Positions 1-8,345 of a DNA stretch of 37,215 nucleotides are shown here, piece by piece (within the stretch, counting starts at the first letter, position 1; each line of letters opens with the position of its first letter). The DNA comes from Candidatus Fonsibacter lacus (GTDB lineage: Bacteria > Actinomycetota > Actinomycetes > Nanopelagicales > Nanopelagicaceae). The stretch lies in NCBI GenBank assembly GCA_009921625.1, contig RFXN01000003.1:1-37215 (forward strand), read 5' to 3'. A program made the position numbers and the translations under genes. Under the pieces are notes generated by a model that saw nothing but the letters and a program-made list of their open reading frames with translations, was not told the origin of the DNA and did no database searches.

Positions 1-1409
1 ATTTCAGCTGAGGTGCTTGAAAGAAGATTCACCGCCATGTTGTAGGTGGGATTAAAAGATGATTTCAAAGGAAAAGTGCGGGCGGTTGCAAGACCCGCTA
101 GAGAAGGAATGTCAACTTCAGGGCTCCAAACCATCACGGCATGGCCTTCAACATCAATCCCCCTGCGGCCAGCGCGTCCGGTGAGCTGGGTAAATTCACC
201 AGGTGAAATATCAACATGGCTCTGGCCATTCCACTTGGTTAATCGGTCAATGACTACAGAGCGAGCAGGCATATTCACCCCCAGTGCAAGTGTCTCCGTT
301 GCGAAGACAACTTTGACTAAACCCTGTTGGAATAGCTCTTCTATCACCTCCTTAAGCGGAGGTATTAAACCGGCATGGTGCGCAGCCACTCCCTGTTCCA
401 GCGCTTTTGTCCAGGCAAGAAAATTCAAAGGTCCATAATCTTCAGGGGCGATTATTTGAGCGACCAAATCAATACGCTCCCTGATAAGCGCTTTTTCCTG
501 ATCATCAGTTAGGTTGAGATGGCTACAAAACTTCACGGCATTATCGCAGCCAGCTCGACTAAAAATGAAAAAAATTGCTGGCAGTAAATTTTCTTTGGCA
601 AGCTTCTCAACTATTAAATCTTTATGTGTCACTTTAAAGGTGGTATGAAACTTTCGATCTCTGTAGTTTCGATTATAGGTTTGTGAAATTTTTACCAATT
701 CAGAATTAACTTCCCTGGCATTTTTAAGTAATGGATATAACTCACCATTTTGCATGACATGTAGGTGTAGCGGTACGGGGCGTACCTCACTCAGAATAAT
801 TTCAATCGATCCTCGAACAGTTCGGAGCCATTCCCCAAATTCTTCAACATTTGAGACTGTCGCAGAGAGTGAAACTACGGCTATTTCCTGCGGCAAATGG
901 ATCAGAATTTCTTCCCACACAGCTCCCCGAAACTTATCTCCGAGGTAATGAACTTCATCGAGTACAACAAAGGCTAGATTGTGCAAGTTTCTCGAATTTG
1001 CATAAATCATGTTACGCAAAACCTCAGTGGTCATTACGACGATCTCGCCATTACCATTGATAGACAAATCTCCGGTGAGTAACCCAACTTTCGATTCGCC
1101 ATATTTCTCGACAAATTCGCTGTACTTTTGATTACTCAGAGCCTTGATTGGTGTGGTATAAAAAATTCGCTTACCTTGCCGCTGCGCCAAGAAAGTAGCG
1201 AAGTCACCGACAATGGTTTTTCCTGCCCCAGTGGGGGCGGCAACAAGAACACCACTGCCTAGCTCAAGATGTTTACACGCTTCTATTTGAAAATCATCTA
1301 GATCAAACGGTATTCGTGATAGATATTCAGAGAGCGCTGAATTTTTAGAGGTAGATCTCTTACGAGAGGCCGCAAAGCGTTCAGCTGGTGAAAGTTCCGG
1401 TTCAATCAT
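1..1409 (-). CDS. helY: HelY-like DEAD/DEAH-box (Ski2/Mtr4 family) helicase, partial; C-terminus runs off the left edge
   Basis: Not in the ORF track because it is open at the edge. The reverse complement from 1409 reads MIEPELSPAERFAASRKR...DDFQIEACKHLELGSGVLVAAPTGAGKTIVGDF...VVLDEVHYLGD...SLSATVSN...GEFTQLTGRAGRRGIDVEGHAV...FNPTYNMAVNLL. Walker A, DEVH, SAT and QLTGRAGRRG motifs are present. Confidence 0.9.
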   Translation of the reverse strand, partial: MIEPELSPAERFAASRKRSTSKNSALSEYLSRIPFDLDDFQIEACKHLELGSGVLVAAPTGAGKTIVGDFATFLAQRQGKRIFYTTPIKALSNQKYSEFVEKYGESKVGLLTGDLSINGNGEIVVMTTEVLRNMIYANSRNLHNLAFVVLDEVHYLGDKFRGAVWEEILIHLPQEIAVVSLSATVSNVEEFGEWLRTVRGSIEIILSEVRPVPLHLHVMQNGELYPLLKNAREVNSELVKISQTYNRNYRDRKFHTTFKVTHKDLIVEKLAKENLLPAIFFIFSRAGCDNAVKFCSHLNLTDDQEKALIRERIDLVAQIIAPEDYGPLNFLAWTKALEQGVAAHHAGLIPPLKEVIEELFQQGLVKVVFATETLALGVNMPARSVVIDRLTKWNGQSHVDISPGEFTQLTGRAGRRGIDVEGHAVMVWSPEVDIPSLAGLATARTFPLKSSFNPTYNMAVNLLSSTSAE

Positions 1410-2286
1410 GTTGGGACCAAGTGAGCAACGCGCTTGGTAGGCATTTAATTTCTACTGGAGTCGGGGCAATTCGCTCGCCATCTGCGTATGTCACCGCTTC
1501 GCCTGCAATTTCTATGCGTGATCCCCGGAATATTTCAACTTGTGGATGATGAATGTGTTTTCCGGAGTAAACCTTGGGAAAGATTCGCAAAAATTCAAAT
1601 TTGGGTACTGGTTTCAATACCATAACATCCAACAGGCCATCAGAGACTTTGGCGTCAGGGCATACCTTCATGCCTCCCCCGTACGAGGATCCATTACCGA
1701 CCGCAATAAGCATCGCTTTCACTTCGCGCACCTGATCATCAATTGTTATTGAGTAATGTCGTGGCTTGAATCGAGGAAGTTCTTGCACCATCGCCAAGTC
1801 ATATTTTCGACGACCTCTTGGCCATTTCTTCTGATTTGCTCTTTCGTTAACGATTGAGTCAAAACCTGTTGAACAGATCGCACCAAAGCGAACGCCATTT
1901 ACCTCGCCTAGATCTAGAAATCTTGGCTCATTCGATAGGTACATATCCAAATTTCGGATAGGTCGTTTGATATCCAGTCCCAGCGCTCGGGCAAAATCGT
2001 TGCCGGTACCAGCTGGAATGATTCCGATTGGGGTTTTCATTGGTTCTGAACTACTTAATGCATTAATTACGTGATGAATCATGCCATCCCCACCTATAAC
2101 AAATACTCTTTCAAAGAGTGAAAGATCTTTATCTTTTAACTCTTTCAGCGATTCTTGCAGAGAACTTGCTGCAATTACTTGGTATGGGATTCGAAACTTT
2201 TCGCAATAATCCATCGCGCTAGTTAAAACTCGTGCACCCTTACCTTGCCCAGATGTGGCATTGGCGATAATAAGATTAGCCTTCAT
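1402..2286 (-). CDS. Diacylglycerol/lipid kinase family protein (YegS/DagK-like)
   Basis: GGDGMIHHVINAL and GIIPAGTGNDFARALGL motifs. The ORF extends to 2322 but MKANLIIANATSGQGKG at 2286 is the likelier start. Confidence 0.85.
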   Translation of the reverse strand: MKANLIIANATSGQGKGARVLTSAMDYCEKFRIPYQVIAASSLQESLKELKDKDLSLFERVFVIGGDGMIHHVINALSSSEPMKTPIGIIPAGTGNDFARALGLDIKRPIRNLDMYLSNEPRFLDLGEVNGVRFGAICSTGFDSIVNERANQKKWPRGRRKYDLAMVQELPRFKPRHYSITIDDQVREVKAMLIAVGNGSSYGGGMKVCPDAKVSDGLLDVMVLKPVPKFEFLRIFPKVYSGKHIHHPQVEIFRGSRIEIAGEAVTYADGERIAPTPVEIKCLPSALLTWSQHD

Positions 2287-3061
2287 TGTTTGCCAAAGAT
2301 TTCTTTTCGCGGCGTTTATCAATTAAGAGGCAAATGCCACCTGCGGAGAGGTACAGAGCGCACAAGGGAAGCGCTAGCGCCAACATCGTTAGTGGATCTC
2401 CGGTGGGGGTAAATGCGGCCACAAATAGAAAGATAAGGAAAACTGCCACTCGCCAGGGTTTTAAAATAGCTCTTCCTGTTAATGCGCCGGCAGCGTTGAG
2501 AGCTAAAAGAAATACGGGAAGTTCAAATGCGATTCCAAAAAGAAGTATTACTCGTAGGACAAAATCTAAGTAATCATCAAAGCGGATGAGGTTGTTTAAA
2601 TTATCTGGAGTAAAACCTAAAAGAACTTTTATTGCGACCGGCAAAATATAGTAACCAAGTGTTACTCCGGCTGCGAAAAATGGAATAGCCCCCACAAAAA
2701 AGGCAAACGCCAACGTTTTCTCCCGTTTCTTCAAACCGGGAAGTACAAAAGCCCAAATTTGATAGAGCCAAATGGGCGCAGCGAGGATAACTCCAACCAG
2801 GAGCGCGACCTTTATTTGTAGGTTGAGCGGGCCAAGTACCCCCGAAACGTAGAGCGAAGTGCACTCTTTCAAGTCATTCAGTTCACCATTCTTGCCACAT
2901 ATTGGTTGCGCTAATTTAAGAATTATCTGGTTATAAAAAACCCAACCAACGATTGCAAGTAGGAGTACTCCAAGCGCGCTCTTAAAGACTCTTTTTCGTA
3001 ATTCACGCAAATGTGCAAGAACCGGCGCTTTGGATGGATCAATTTCACCATTTATTGACAT
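2276..3061 (-). CDS. tatC: Twin-arginine translocase subunit TatC
   Basis: HLRELRKRVFKSAL N-terminus, multi-TM, FELPVFLLALNAAG, TPTGDP near the C-terminus; next to tatA. Confidence 0.93.
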   Translation of the reverse strand: MSINGEIDPSKAPVLAHLRELRKRVFKSALGVLLLAIVGWVFYNQIILKLAQPICGKNGELNDLKECTSLYVSGVLGPLNLQIKVALLVGVILAAPIWLYQIWAFVLPGLKKREKTLAFAFFVGAIPFFAAGVTLGYYILPVAIKVLLGFTPDNLNNLIRFDDYLDFVLRVILLFGIAFELPVFLLALNAAGALTGRAILKPWRVAVFLIFLFVAAFTPTGDPLTMLALALPLCALYLSAGGICLLIDKRREKKSLANNEG

Positions 3062-3092
3062 GAGAGTTCAGGTGCCACAAAGCGATCGTGAA

Positions 3093-3296
3093 CTACTCAG
3101 ATTTATCTGGGTTATCTAATTTCTTATTACCCTGATCAGGGTCATCCCCATTTTTATTTGGATCTTTAAGTTCCCCTTTAAAGATACGGAGAGAACGGCC
3201 AAGCGCTCGTGCGGAGTCAGGTAGCCGTTTAGCTCCGAAAAGGAGAATGAGAATCAAAATAATGAGCAGCAAATGTGATGGTTCGCGAAGAAACAT
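3093..3296 (-). CDS. tatA: Sec-independent translocase TatA-like protein
   Basis: [52 protein letters not shown] Shine-Dalgarno just before ATG at 3296 (the ORF track start at 3311 is probably too early). Confidence 0.88.
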   Translation of the reverse strand: MFLREPSHLLLIILILILLFGAKRLPDSARALGRSLRIFKGELKDPNKNGDDPDQGNKKLDNPDKSE

Positions 3297-3368
3297 ACTG
3301 CGCCTCCTCAAGCCGGCTCTAGGTAAGAGCTCTTCTTAGTGCTTTCGCCTATCCCCTTACCTTAGTCG

Positions 3369-4237
3369 TTATTGGCGCCCCTTGAGCGCTGATTTGGCTG
3401 TTGCAGCCACCTGCGCCCTCATATCAGCAGGTGAGAGGATGCGAAGCGCCCCTTCAAGACTGATAGCCGCTCGGATCAGCCATTGGCGGTTAAATACCTT
3501 TACTGCTCCTACGTAGGCCGAACGCTTTTCATCAAATTCGAGGTTCTTTAGACCCCATTTCTCGATAAACCAGAGCGCTTCCGGTAACAATTCAATAATT
3601 ACCTCTTCACCGGTTTCACTGCCTGGATACTGTGGAGCGGGAAGATTGTGAAAACTCTCTGGTTTCGCAATCAGGTCGACGTCGCTAATTCGGTCTAGTC
3701 GAAAGATTAAATATTCATTCTTCATAATCGAATAGGCCAATAAGTAGGTGAAAGCGTTTCTATTGTAGATATTAATCGGAATAACTTGAGCGCACAGAAA
3801 TTCGTCAGCGGCTGCTGAGTAATAATTTACTTCGAGAGCGTATCAATCGCCTTAAGTATTTTAGGTAACACGGGTTGAGCGCTTGTCTGTGGAGGGTAAG
3901 TCTTTGAACCGCTCTTAGAAGAATCTTTCCAAGTTAGAATAGCTAGTAATTTCTCCCTCAGTGATCGTAAAATCTCTAAATCTTTATCGGGGGTTATGTT
4001 CATTAAGTTATCTATTGCAAGAAGAAGGGCAGCTCCCTCTTCGATAGTCAAGCTCATAGGTTGATTAAGAGTATCGGCGTTAGTAATGGTGATGAAACCA
4101 GAGTCGAAAGATACATCAATCAATTCTAAATGAGAGTAACCAGGCAGTCCGCAAAGCCAAATTAAATTAAGAGCTTGCAGAAACGGAATCATTTTCAGTA
4201 AGCGTTCCAAGCGCTTTCCTCCAGCGGAAATATTCAT
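3369..4237 (-). pseudogene. pafC: PafC-type WYL transcriptional regulator, interrupted (frameshift near 3844 and a likely in-frame loss of the HTH near 4170)
   Basis: ORFs 3827..4237 and 3369..3740 are the two halves. The out-of-frame reading YALEVNYYSAAADEFLCAQVIPINIYNRNAFTYLLAYSIMKNEYLIFRLDRI joins them. The N-terminal half reads RLLKMIPFLQA|LNLIWLCGLPGY with no HTH between. Confidence 0.75.
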
Positions 4238-5208
4238 GAATTAGCCAACAAGGTTCTCTCGATACCTGAGATTATTTCGGTGGCAAAAGTTGGCGGATAA
4301 ATTTCTTGCACATGCTCGATAGACCAGAGAATTTTCTCTTTTAAATCAACAACGTCGACGTTTTTGAAAGTAATTACTTTGCAATGGTCTAGGGTTTCAA
4401 TGTGAAAAGCTCTCTTGAAAATTTGATGCTCTATCGGCAGTTCATGGTCAACTTTAATGCGAACCTCTGACAGAATTTCACCGAAAAAAGCTTTCAAATG
4501 ATTTTCGATTTCACAATTATCAACAGCTGCGATGATTTTCGAATTAACCAATATTTCAATATTTCTCATCCGATCAACTCGGAAGGTTTTAAGCTTGTTA
4601 TCTTTGAAATCTCCGGCAAGTACATACCAATTTCCAAAACGAGTTGTTAGGACTTGGGGTCTAATCTCACGCTTTTCATCAATGCCTGGTCTGCTATATA
4701 GAAATTGGATGTTCTTGGCTTCCTTAATGGCTCGCCAAATAAGGCTCAGAGAATTATTCACCGGGATATCCAGTTTTCCTCTTTCGCTCGCCTCAATTAC
4801 AGCGTCAATGTCTACTTCGCTCCGAGATAGCAGTTTCTGTACTGCGCTTTTCGCCTCCCCCTTGGGAGAAAATTCCCGTATCACGTTCGCTGCTAAAGCG
4901 AGCCAAATCGTCTCTTCTTGATTGAAAGAAATTGGGGGCAGGAAATATTCTTCGGGGATTATTCGATACCCAATTTCATCATCGAAATATGCATCAATCG
5001 GGAGCACTTGTACTTGAATTCCAATTTCCCGAAGTTCATCTTTATCGCGCTCAAACATACGCTCCATGGAGTCAGGCTTCCCTGAGTATCCTGAAACGCT
5101 CTCGAATATTTGCTGCTTTGTTAATGGGCGTTTGGTGTCAAGAAGCGCCAACGTTAGATTGAGTAAGCGTTCTGCTTTCTCGATTTTTGGATCTCCATCG
5201 ACCGCCAT
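4234..5208 (-). CDS. pafB: PafB-type WYL domain transcriptional regulator with N-terminal HTH
   Basis: N-terminal HTH (KRPLTKQQIFESVSGYSG...MERMFERDKDELREIGI) and WYL-like core (RPQVLTTRFGNWYVLAGDFKDNKLKTFRVDRM); adjacent to pafC and tatA. Confidence 0.88.
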   Translation of the reverse strand: MAVDGDPKIEKAERLLNLTLALLDTKRPLTKQQIFESVSGYSGKPDSMERMFERDKDELREIGIQVQVLPIDAYFDDEIGYRIIPEEYFLPPISFNQEETIWLALAANVIREFSPKGEAKSAVQKLLSRSEVDIDAVIEASERGKLDIPVNNSLSLIWRAIKEAKNIQFLYSRPGIDEKREIRPQVLTTRFGNWYVLAGDFKDNKLKTFRVDRMRNIEILVNSKIIAAVDNCEIENHLKAFFGEILSEVRIKVDHELPIEHQIFKRAFHIETLDHCKVITFKNVDVVDLKEKILWSIEHVQEIYPPTFATEIISGIERTLLANS

Positions 5209-5244
5209 AACGCTAATGCTAACTAGTCCAGCTATTATCAGGCT

Positions 5245-5973
5245 ATGAAATCAACCTCTCGCCTTCCTGTCCGAATCTCTTCTAATACATATAAGGGATT
5301 TCTCGCCGGGGCGCTCCTCCTAATTTTTCTAGCAGGCTGCACCAGCGCTCCGGATACGCCAGATGCTGCCCCTACCCCTACCATTTCTTCCTCACCTAGC
5401 TCCGTGGCAAATTCGGCCTCTTTCTGTGAAAGCTCAACGGCAACACCGCGAGACCCGCTAGCGCCGAGTACACCGACTTCATATCTTCCAAAAAAGATCT
5501 ACACATTAACTCTAGAAACAAATTGTGGCGTTATCGAGATAGAGGCAGATGGCAGAAAAGCGCCAGCGACGGTTTCGACGATTGGTTTTCTCGCCAACGC
5601 GAAATATTACGACGGTACGTTATGTCACCGATTGACCACTTCGGGAATTTTCATACTGCAGTGTGGTGATCCGCAAGGCGACGGTGGGGGTAACCCAGGC
5701 TTTAACTTTGCGGATGAAAATTTACCGAACGAAGGGGAAAATAATTACCCCAAGGGAACAGTGGCGATGGCCAATTCTGGACCAAATACCAACGGGAGCC
5801 AATTTTTCCTCGTCTATGCCGACACCACTCTCGGACCCAATTATTCAATTTGGGGAAAAGTGAGAAAGGGTTTAGATCTTCTCGAAAAAATTGCTGCTCT
5901 TGGTACCAAACAAGGCGGACCCGACGGTGAACCATTCTTTCCAATAGAGATCAGAACTGCTCAACTTAAGTAG
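5245..5973 (+). CDS. Cyclophilin-type peptidyl-prolyl cis-trans isomerase, predicted lipoprotein
   Basis: Lipobox LIFLAGC; cyclophilin core CHRLTTSGIFILQCGDPQGDGGGNPGFNF...NGSQFFLVYADT. Confidence 0.9.
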   Translation: MKSTSRLPVRISSNTYKGFLAGALLLIFLAGCTSAPDTPDAAPTPTISSSPSSVANSASFCESSTATPRDPLAPSTPTSYLPKKIYTLTLETNCGVIEIEADGRKAPATVSTIGFLANAKYYDGTLCHRLTTSGIFILQCGDPQGDGGGNPGFNFADENLPNEGENNYPKGTVAMANSGPNTNGSQFFLVYADTTLGPNYSIWGKVRKGLDLLEKIAALGTKQGGPDGEPFFPIEIRTAQLK

Positions 5974-6862
5974 TTTCTAGCCCCTCTTCACTCTCCGAAG
6001 GGTTTTTCGCGCCTCTCCTGCGGGCGCGAGGAGCCCGCACGCCATCAGCGACTCTGCGCGAACGGAGAAGAAATCCGGTGTGGCCAATCATTCGATTGTC
6101 TGGGCGAACTGCCAACGAATCCACATGCCAACTTCGATGGAGGCTCTCCCAAGAATACGGTTCAGTAAACCGGCTATCGCTTCGTAGCGCTTCAACTATC
6201 CGAGAGAGTTGAGTAGTTGTGGTGACATAAGCAATAAACACTCCCCCTGGCCGAAGAAGAGCGCCGCTTTGCGCGACACATTCCCACGGGGCAAGCATGT
6301 CCAAAACGATGCGATCTACTCCATCAACCGGCAGCGCTTCGGATGAAAAATTTTCCGATTCAAAAGAACCTACTCGCACCTTCCAATTCTTGGGAGTTCT
6401 TCCGAAATAAATGTTTAGATTCTTCTCGGCTATTTCTGCAAAATCCACTCGCCGTTCAATGCTAATCACGCGACCTGTTGGTCCCACTGCGCGAAGAAGA
6501 GCGATAGTGAGCGCCCCCGAACCAACTCCTGCCTCTAGAACAACATCACCTTCTGAAATATCTCCATAACCGATGATGTCAGCGGCGTCCTTGGGGTAAA
6601 CAATCGTTGCGCCGCGTGGCATCGCCAGCACAAAGTCTTCATAAAGTGGTCGAATCAGAAAATATTGCGCCCCTGAACTTGATGTAACAAAAGACCCATC
6701 GGATAAACCAACGCATTGGGAGTGCTCAACAATGCCTTTATGGCTGTGCCATGAGCCTCCCTCTTTCAGAGTGAAGCTATAGAGCTTTCCTTTGGGGTCG
6801 GATAATTGCACGCGATCCCCATAACGCAAGGGTCCTTTCCGATTACTTCCAGGGAAATCCAT
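5966..6862 (-). CDS. trmI: tRNA (adenine-58-N1)-methyltransferase TrmI-like
   Basis: SAM motif VVLEAGVGSGALTIALLRAVGPTGRVISIE; RPLYEDFVLAMPRGATIVYPKDAADII; VLDMLAPWE. Start set at MDFPGSNRKG (6862), not 6916. Confidence 0.9.
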   Translation of the reverse strand: MDFPGSNRKGPLRYGDRVQLSDPKGKLYSFTLKEGGSWHSHKGIVEHSQCVGLSDGSFVTSSSGAQYFLIRPLYEDFVLAMPRGATIVYPKDAADIIGYGDISEGDVVLEAGVGSGALTIALLRAVGPTGRVISIERRVDFAEIAEKNLNIYFGRTPKNWKVRVGSFESENFSSEALPVDGVDRIVLDMLAPWECVAQSGALLRPGGVFIAYVTTTTQLSRIVEALRSDSRFTEPYSWESLHRSWHVDSLAVRPDNRMIGHTGFLLRSRRVADGVRAPRARRRGAKNPSESEEGLETT

Positions 6863-6885
6863 GTCGGTGAGTCTATGGTGTACTT

Positions 6886-7677
6886 GTGAACGAAGACAAA
6901 GCGACACTGTCGCCAAGTAGGGCTAATGACTATCTCAACTGCCCCTTGCTCTATCGCTTTCGGACTATAGATAAACTTCCAGAACCACCAAGCATTGATG
7001 CCATTCGCGGCACGCTTGTGCACTCCGTTCTAGAGAAGTTGTTCAGCTATCCAAAAACGCAACGGCACTATGACATTGCCGCAGCAGATATCAACCCTAT
7101 ATGGGAAGAAATGAAAGCCACACGCGAAGATGTTCCGCAAATTCTTCCAGAATTGAAGGAAGACGAGTTCCTATTTTCAGCGCTTACGCTTCTTCAACGC
7201 TATTTCGATTTAGAGAATCCTCAATCATTTGAACCATCGGAATTAGAAGCTCATGTTGAATACGATTTAAGCGAGACGCTATTAATTCATGGATATATAG
7301 ATCGCCTTGATATCGCCCCTACTGGAGAGATAAGAATTGTCGATTACAAAACCGGAAAGTCCCCTGGGCTAGGTTTTGAAGAAAAATCATTTTTTCAAAT
7401 GAGATTCTATGCGCTTATAATATGGAAGAATCTTGGTCGCGTGCCAAAACGTCTTCAAATGATCTTTCTCGGTGATGGCAAAATACTGACCCAAGATCCA
7501 ACAGAGGAAGAGCTAATCAAAACTCAGAATAAAATTGAGAAAATTGCGTTGGATATCCAAAACTCGAAATCAAGTGGAGTTTGGCCATCGCGTAAATCTC
7601 GTCTCTGTGATTGGTGTGCACATCGGAAGATATGTCCAGAATTTGGTGGAACACCGCCACCATTAAGTATTAATTGA
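6886..7677 (+). CDS. RecB-family PD-(D/E)XK nuclease
   Basis: SPSRANDYLNCPLLYRFRTID...RGTLVHSVLEKLF...IRIVDYKTGKSPG...CDWCAHRKICPEF (Cys cluster at C-terminus); divergent from trmI as in other actinobacteria. Confidence 0.87.
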   Translation: MNEDKATLSPSRANDYLNCPLLYRFRTIDKLPEPPSIDAIRGTLVHSVLEKLFSYPKTQRHYDIAAADINPIWEEMKATREDVPQILPELKEDEFLFSALTLLQRYFDLENPQSFEPSELEAHVEYDLSETLLIHGYIDRLDIAPTGEIRIVDYKTGKSPGLGFEEKSFFQMRFYALIIWKNLGRVPKRLQMIFLGDGKILTQDPTEEELIKTQNKIEKIALDIQNSKSSGVWPSRKSRLCDWCAHRKICPEFGGTPPPLSIN

Positions 7678-7685
7678 TGTCTCAA

Positions 7686-8345
7686 TTAGCAGAGCGCCCA
7701 TAGTTCTTTCAGACTTCGCCCTTCTAGCGTAGTGATAATTGCACATCGTGGTGCAGGCGATACGGGAGCAAGGTGTGGGACTGCTATTACTTTGGCGCCA
7801 CTGGCTCTGGCAGCGGTCACTCCAGTTGGCGAATCTTCGATAATCAAAGATTTGACGATATCCACCCCGAGTAAAGCCGCTGCTTTTAAATATGGATCGG
7901 GATGAGGTTTGCTCCGTTCGACATCGTCGGCTGAGATAGTTACTTCAAACGGCGACTTTTCAAATGAAGAAATAACAGCGTCGACTAAAACGCGAGGACT
8001 TGCAGAGACTAACGCGCACGGTAAGAGTTGCTCTTCAATTTCATCAAGCAAACTTCGTATTCCCGGCATAAGTGAGATATTTCTGAATTTAAGTGAAATT
8101 CTTGAGATTAATTCCGCTATAAACCACTCTGAACTTTCCCTTGAATTCGCAAGGCTTGACATGTAGTCACCGACTTTTTTCATCGGGCCACCTAAGCAAT
8201 ACATCTGATCCTCGTGACGCCAGAGCACATCAAATTCAGCCATCAGTTCTCGTTCTGTTGCTAGCCAATAAGGTTCGGTATCTACGAGGAGACCATCCAT
8301 GTCGAAAAAAATCGCCTCAGGAGAATCAGCTTTTTTGCTCATCAT
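7686..8345 (-). CDS. HAD-superfamily hydrolase (beta-phosphoglucomutase-like)
   Basis: IFFDMDGLLVDTEPYW, SASPRVLV, KPHPDPYLKAA, IEDSPTGVTAARASGA. Confidence 0.9.
   Translation of the reverse strand: MMSKKADSPEAIFFDMDGLLVDTEPYWLATERELMAEFDVLWRHEDQMYCLGGPMKKVGDYMSSLANSRESSEWFIAELISRISLKFRNISLMPGIRSLLDEIEEQLLPCALVSASPRVLVDAVISSFEKSPFEVTISADDVERSKPHPDPYLKAAALLGVDIVKSLIIEDSPTGVTAARASGAKVIAVPHLAPVSPAPRCAIITTLEGRSLKELWALC

Noticed and set aside
46-438. Numerous ORFs antisense to well-supported genes (e.g. 46..438, 4532..4921, 20963..21322, 25408..25821)
   Set aside because: They lie opposite strong coding frames, have low-complexity or mirror-frame composition and no recognisable domains; treated as spurious.
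6886-7677. RecB-like nuclease as a CRISPR Cas4 or defence gene
   Set aside because: Its position next to trmI and its sequence match the conserved actinobacterial housekeeping RecB-like gene; no cas genes or repeats nearby.
7664-7690. TAATTGA-TGTC-TCAATTA inverted repeat between the RecB-like gene and the HAD gene as a terminator
   Set aside because: AT-rich 7-bp stem without a T-tract; too weak to call.
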